A stretch of DNA of 7,041 bases, taken from the NCBI GenBank assembly GCA_001873005.1, contig MNYE01000030.1:1-7041 (forward strand). Direction: 5' to 3'. Below the pieces are notes generated by a model. The model was not told the origin of the DNA. It did no database searches and saw only the letters and a program-made list of their open reading frames with translations. The DNA comes from Dehalococcoidia bacterium CG2_30_46_9. Its GTDB lineage: Bacteria; Chloroflexota; Dehalococcoidia; GIF9; AB-539-J10. Positions within the stretch are counted from its first letter, which is position 1. Each line of letters begins with the position of its first letter. The position numbers and the translations under genes were made by a program. This document shows, in pieces, positions 5,616 through 7,041 of the stretch.

Positions 5616-6504
5616 TTACGAGGAGAGTTAAAAAAAGGAGAAGGGCAAGGACAGGCCAGACCAACCTTTTAAGGAGGGGAAACCCGGAAGGAAAAACCTC
5701 TTCCCCTCCCAGGCTCTCTATTGCACTCTTAACAATCTCAGGAGTAATGTGATTAGTCTGTTTACTGTACCCTCCAAGCAAAGCCCTATCGGATATAAGG
5801 TTGATAAGCCGGGGGATGCCTTTAGAACGCTTGAATATTAAAGAAATAGCCCTTTTGGAGAAGGTAATGTCTCCTTTTGAACCGGCTATCATCAACCGAT
5901 GTTCAATATATTTTTGGGTTTCATTCTTACCCAAGGGACGCAAGTGGCACCTGATGGATATCCTCTGGTTTAATTGCCTCAGAACAGGGAGTTTCAGCTT
6001 CTCCTGGAGTTCTGGTTGGCCAACCAACATAATCTGGAGTAGTTTTTCCTTTTCGGTCTCTAAGTTGGATAGCAACCTTATCTGTTCCAGGACGGAAAGA
6101 GAAAGGTTTTGGGCCTCATCAATGATCACTGCCACTTTCCTGTTAGAGGCAAGCTTTTCGAGCAAAAACTGGTTTAGTCTATCAACCATTCCTTTCTTGC
6201 CTATTTCGGAGGAGGTTATGCCAAACTCGGAAAGTATGCCGGAGAGAAGCTCTTCTTCGGAAATCTGGGGATTCAATATCAGGGCAGTTTCCGTACCCTG
6301 TTCCAACCTTTCCAACAGGAAGCGGCATAGAGTAGTCTTGCCGGTCCCCACGTCGCCGGTGATCAGCATAAACCCTTCTTTGTGCGTTATCCCGTAGAGA
6401 AGGTGTTCTAATGCTACCCTGTGGCTCTCACTCAAAAAGAGAAACCTCGGATCAGGGGTCAGGTTAAACGGTTTTTCCCTCAGGCCATAAAAATCTTCAT
6501 ACAT
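5590..6504 (-). CDS. mshM: MshM/ExeA-type AAA ATPase of a pilus or type II secretion-like system
   Basis: 304 residues. The N-terminus MYEDFYGLREKPFNLTPDPRFLF is the hallmark of the ExeA/GspA/MshM group. Walker A is GDVGTGKTT (50-58) and Walker B is VAVIIDEAQNL (124-134, catalytic DE at 129-130). A sensor-1-like LVGQPEL (160-166), a possible arginine finger in LRQLNQRI (R181) and a sensor-2 region KGIPRLIN (228-235) follow. One membrane helix ends the protein (about 281-298). Such ATPases, with GspB/MshN partners, help place or assemble the secretin in the outer membrane. ATG at 6502-6504 is supported by AGGA 7 nt upstream; the secretin stop is 9 nt away. The protein ends abruptly at SGKLPW after the helix. 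The next 38 codons are open and protein-like in the +1 frame, so a C-terminal periplasmic tail may have been lost by frameshift. The AAA domain itself is complete. Confidence 0.85.
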   Translation of the reverse strand: MYEDFYGLREKPFNLTPDPRFLFLSESHRVALEHLLYGITHKEGFMLITGDVGTGKTTLCRFLLERLEQGTETALILNPQISEEELLSGILSEFGITSSEIGKKGMVDRLNQFLLEKLASNRKVAVIIDEAQNLSLSVLEQIRLLSNLETEKEKLLQIMLVGQPELQEKLKLPVLRQLNQRISIRCHLRPLGKNETQKYIEHRLMIAGSKGDITFSKRAISLIFKRSKGIPRLINLISDRALLGGYSKQTNHITPEIVKSAIESLGGEEVFPSGFPLLKRLVWPVLALLLFLTLLVILSGKLPW

Positions 6505-6511
6505 TTCTCAT

Positions 6512-6515
6512 TCCT
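6512..6515 (-). promoter_or_regulatory. Shine-Dalgarno site of mshM overlapping the secretin stop
   Basis: The complement reads TAGGAATGAGAAATG. AGGA overlaps the secretin's TAG stop and stands 7 nt before the mshM ATG. This tight arrangement supports co-translation of secretin and ATPase and fixes the mshM start. Confidence 0.7.
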
Positions 6516-7041
6516 ACCGCTCCCAGTATCCCCTTTTAATTTCCTCCAACCTCCTGAGCTCCTCCCGGGAAAGATCCTCTATCCTCTTTCCCACAAGAAT
6601 TGTGGGAGTAAGCAGGATCACCAGCTCTGTTTTCTGTATTTCCTCTTCCGTCCTGCTAAAAAGGTTCCCAAAAACAGGGATATCTCCCAGAAAGGGGACT
6701 CTGGTTTTAACCTCCTTTTTTTTATCCTGCATCATCCCGGCAATAACGATGGTCTGTCCATCGTTTGCCCTTACCACTGTGTCTGTCTCCCTTATATCAA
6801 TCACTGGTACGGTAGCGTATACCTCACCTTTAACCCTGAATTCTTCAACCTTTACAAGTTCAGTAACGCTGGGATGAATATTCATCGTGATATAACCATC
6901 AGGACTAATCTGGGGGGTTACATCTAAGACTATTCCTATGGTGACTGTTTTAGGTTCAACCGAGGAGAGGACGGATTGGCTATCTTTAATCTTCCCGGTG
7001 AGGGGATCGGTAGTGGTAACCACATCGTACTGCGGTTCGAA
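6514..7041 (-). CDS. mshL: Type II/IV secretin, C-terminal part (MshL/GspD/PilQ type; 5' end outside window)
   Basis: The frame is open from the right edge, giving 175 residues before TAG (6514-6516). The piece covers the end of the secretin domain (PF00263): VTIGIVLDVTPQISPDGYIT, then VVRANDGQTIVIAGMMQD, and the signature TRVPFLGDIPVFGNLFS (near 6645-6705). KTELVILLTPTIL forms the last barrel strand. A charged helical tail follows (EDLSREELRRLEEIKRGYWER). Secretins form the outer-membrane channel through which a pilus or secreted protein passes. The MshL label rests on the downstream MshM-MshN pair; PilQ or GspD is possible because the N-domains are outside the window. A GTG at 7021-7023 lies in frame but is internal, not a start. 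The AGGA serving mshM overlaps this stop codon, so the two genes are translationally close. Confidence 0.88.
   Translation of the reverse strand, partial: FEPQYDVVTTTDPLTGKIKDSQSVLSSVEPKTVTIGIVLDVTPQISPDGYITMNIHPSVTELVKVEEFRVKGEVYATVPVIDIRETDTVVRANDGQTIVIAGMMQDKKKEVKTRVPFLGDIPVFGNLFSRTEEEIQKTELVILLTPTILVGKRIEDLSREELRRLEEIKRGYWER

Noticed and set aside
5801..6397. Long plus-strand open frame of about 198 codons
   Set aside because: It is antisense to the clearly real mshM ATPase, with all its motifs, and its own product shows no recognisable domain. It is a codon shadow.
6421..6927. Plus-strand open frame of about 168 codons
   Set aside because: It is antisense to the secretin C-terminus and the mshM start. 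The product is unlike any family I know and has no convincing ribosome site.

Overview
The window is bacterial and reads almost entirely on the minus strand, so transcription runs from the right edge to the left. Relevant clues to the organism are an MSHA-type pilus or type II secretion-like gene cluster, a Wzy_C ligase fused to TPRs, a DUF1847 protein and an 8-bp-periodic 'GGCACAGA' repeat. Together these suggest an anaerobic Gram-negative bacterium of the Desulfobacterota or Nitrospirota kind. That is an inference from gene content only and is of low certainty.

Right part (about 2114-7041): a compact operon. It enters the window inside the C-terminal part of a secretin (MshL/GspD/PilQ type). 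An AAA ATPase of the MshM/ExeA type follows 9 nt later, then a bitopic MshN/GspB-like TPR protein, then a large multi-membrane O-antigen ligase (Wzy_C) protein with a long C-terminal TPR tail. A good intrinsic terminator (2080-2113) directly abuts the ligase stop codon and closes the operon. The order secretin-ATPase-TPR protein matches mshL-mshM-mshN of MSHA pilus systems. The membrane ligase at the end raises the possibility of O-glycosylation of the pilin or of a secreted substrate. Two details stand out here: mshM seems to have lost its C-terminal tail by a frameshift just before mshN, and a repetitive palindromic element sits in frame inside a predicted cytoplasmic loop of the ligase.

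Left part (about 441-2113): a gene graveyard. Going from the terminator to the left it holds a short plus-strand scrap resembling a sensor-kinase membrane segment, an internal piece of an AMP-forming acyl-CoA synthetase lacking both ends, about 75 bp of an IS91-type transposase, and the N-terminal half of a GT4 glycosyltransferase with a 9-nt poly-G frameshift. No gene between 441 and 2113 looks intact. Either repeated insertion and deletion occurred at this operon boundary, or the assembly is chimeric there.

Left edge (1-440): the start of a DUF1847 cysteine-rich, probably metal-binding protein with a strong ribosome binding site. It runs off the window.

No tRNA, rRNA, CRISPR array or clear riboswitch was seen. 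Nothing here proves a wholly new system; the best leads are the ligase-pilus pairing and the repeat inserted in the ligase.
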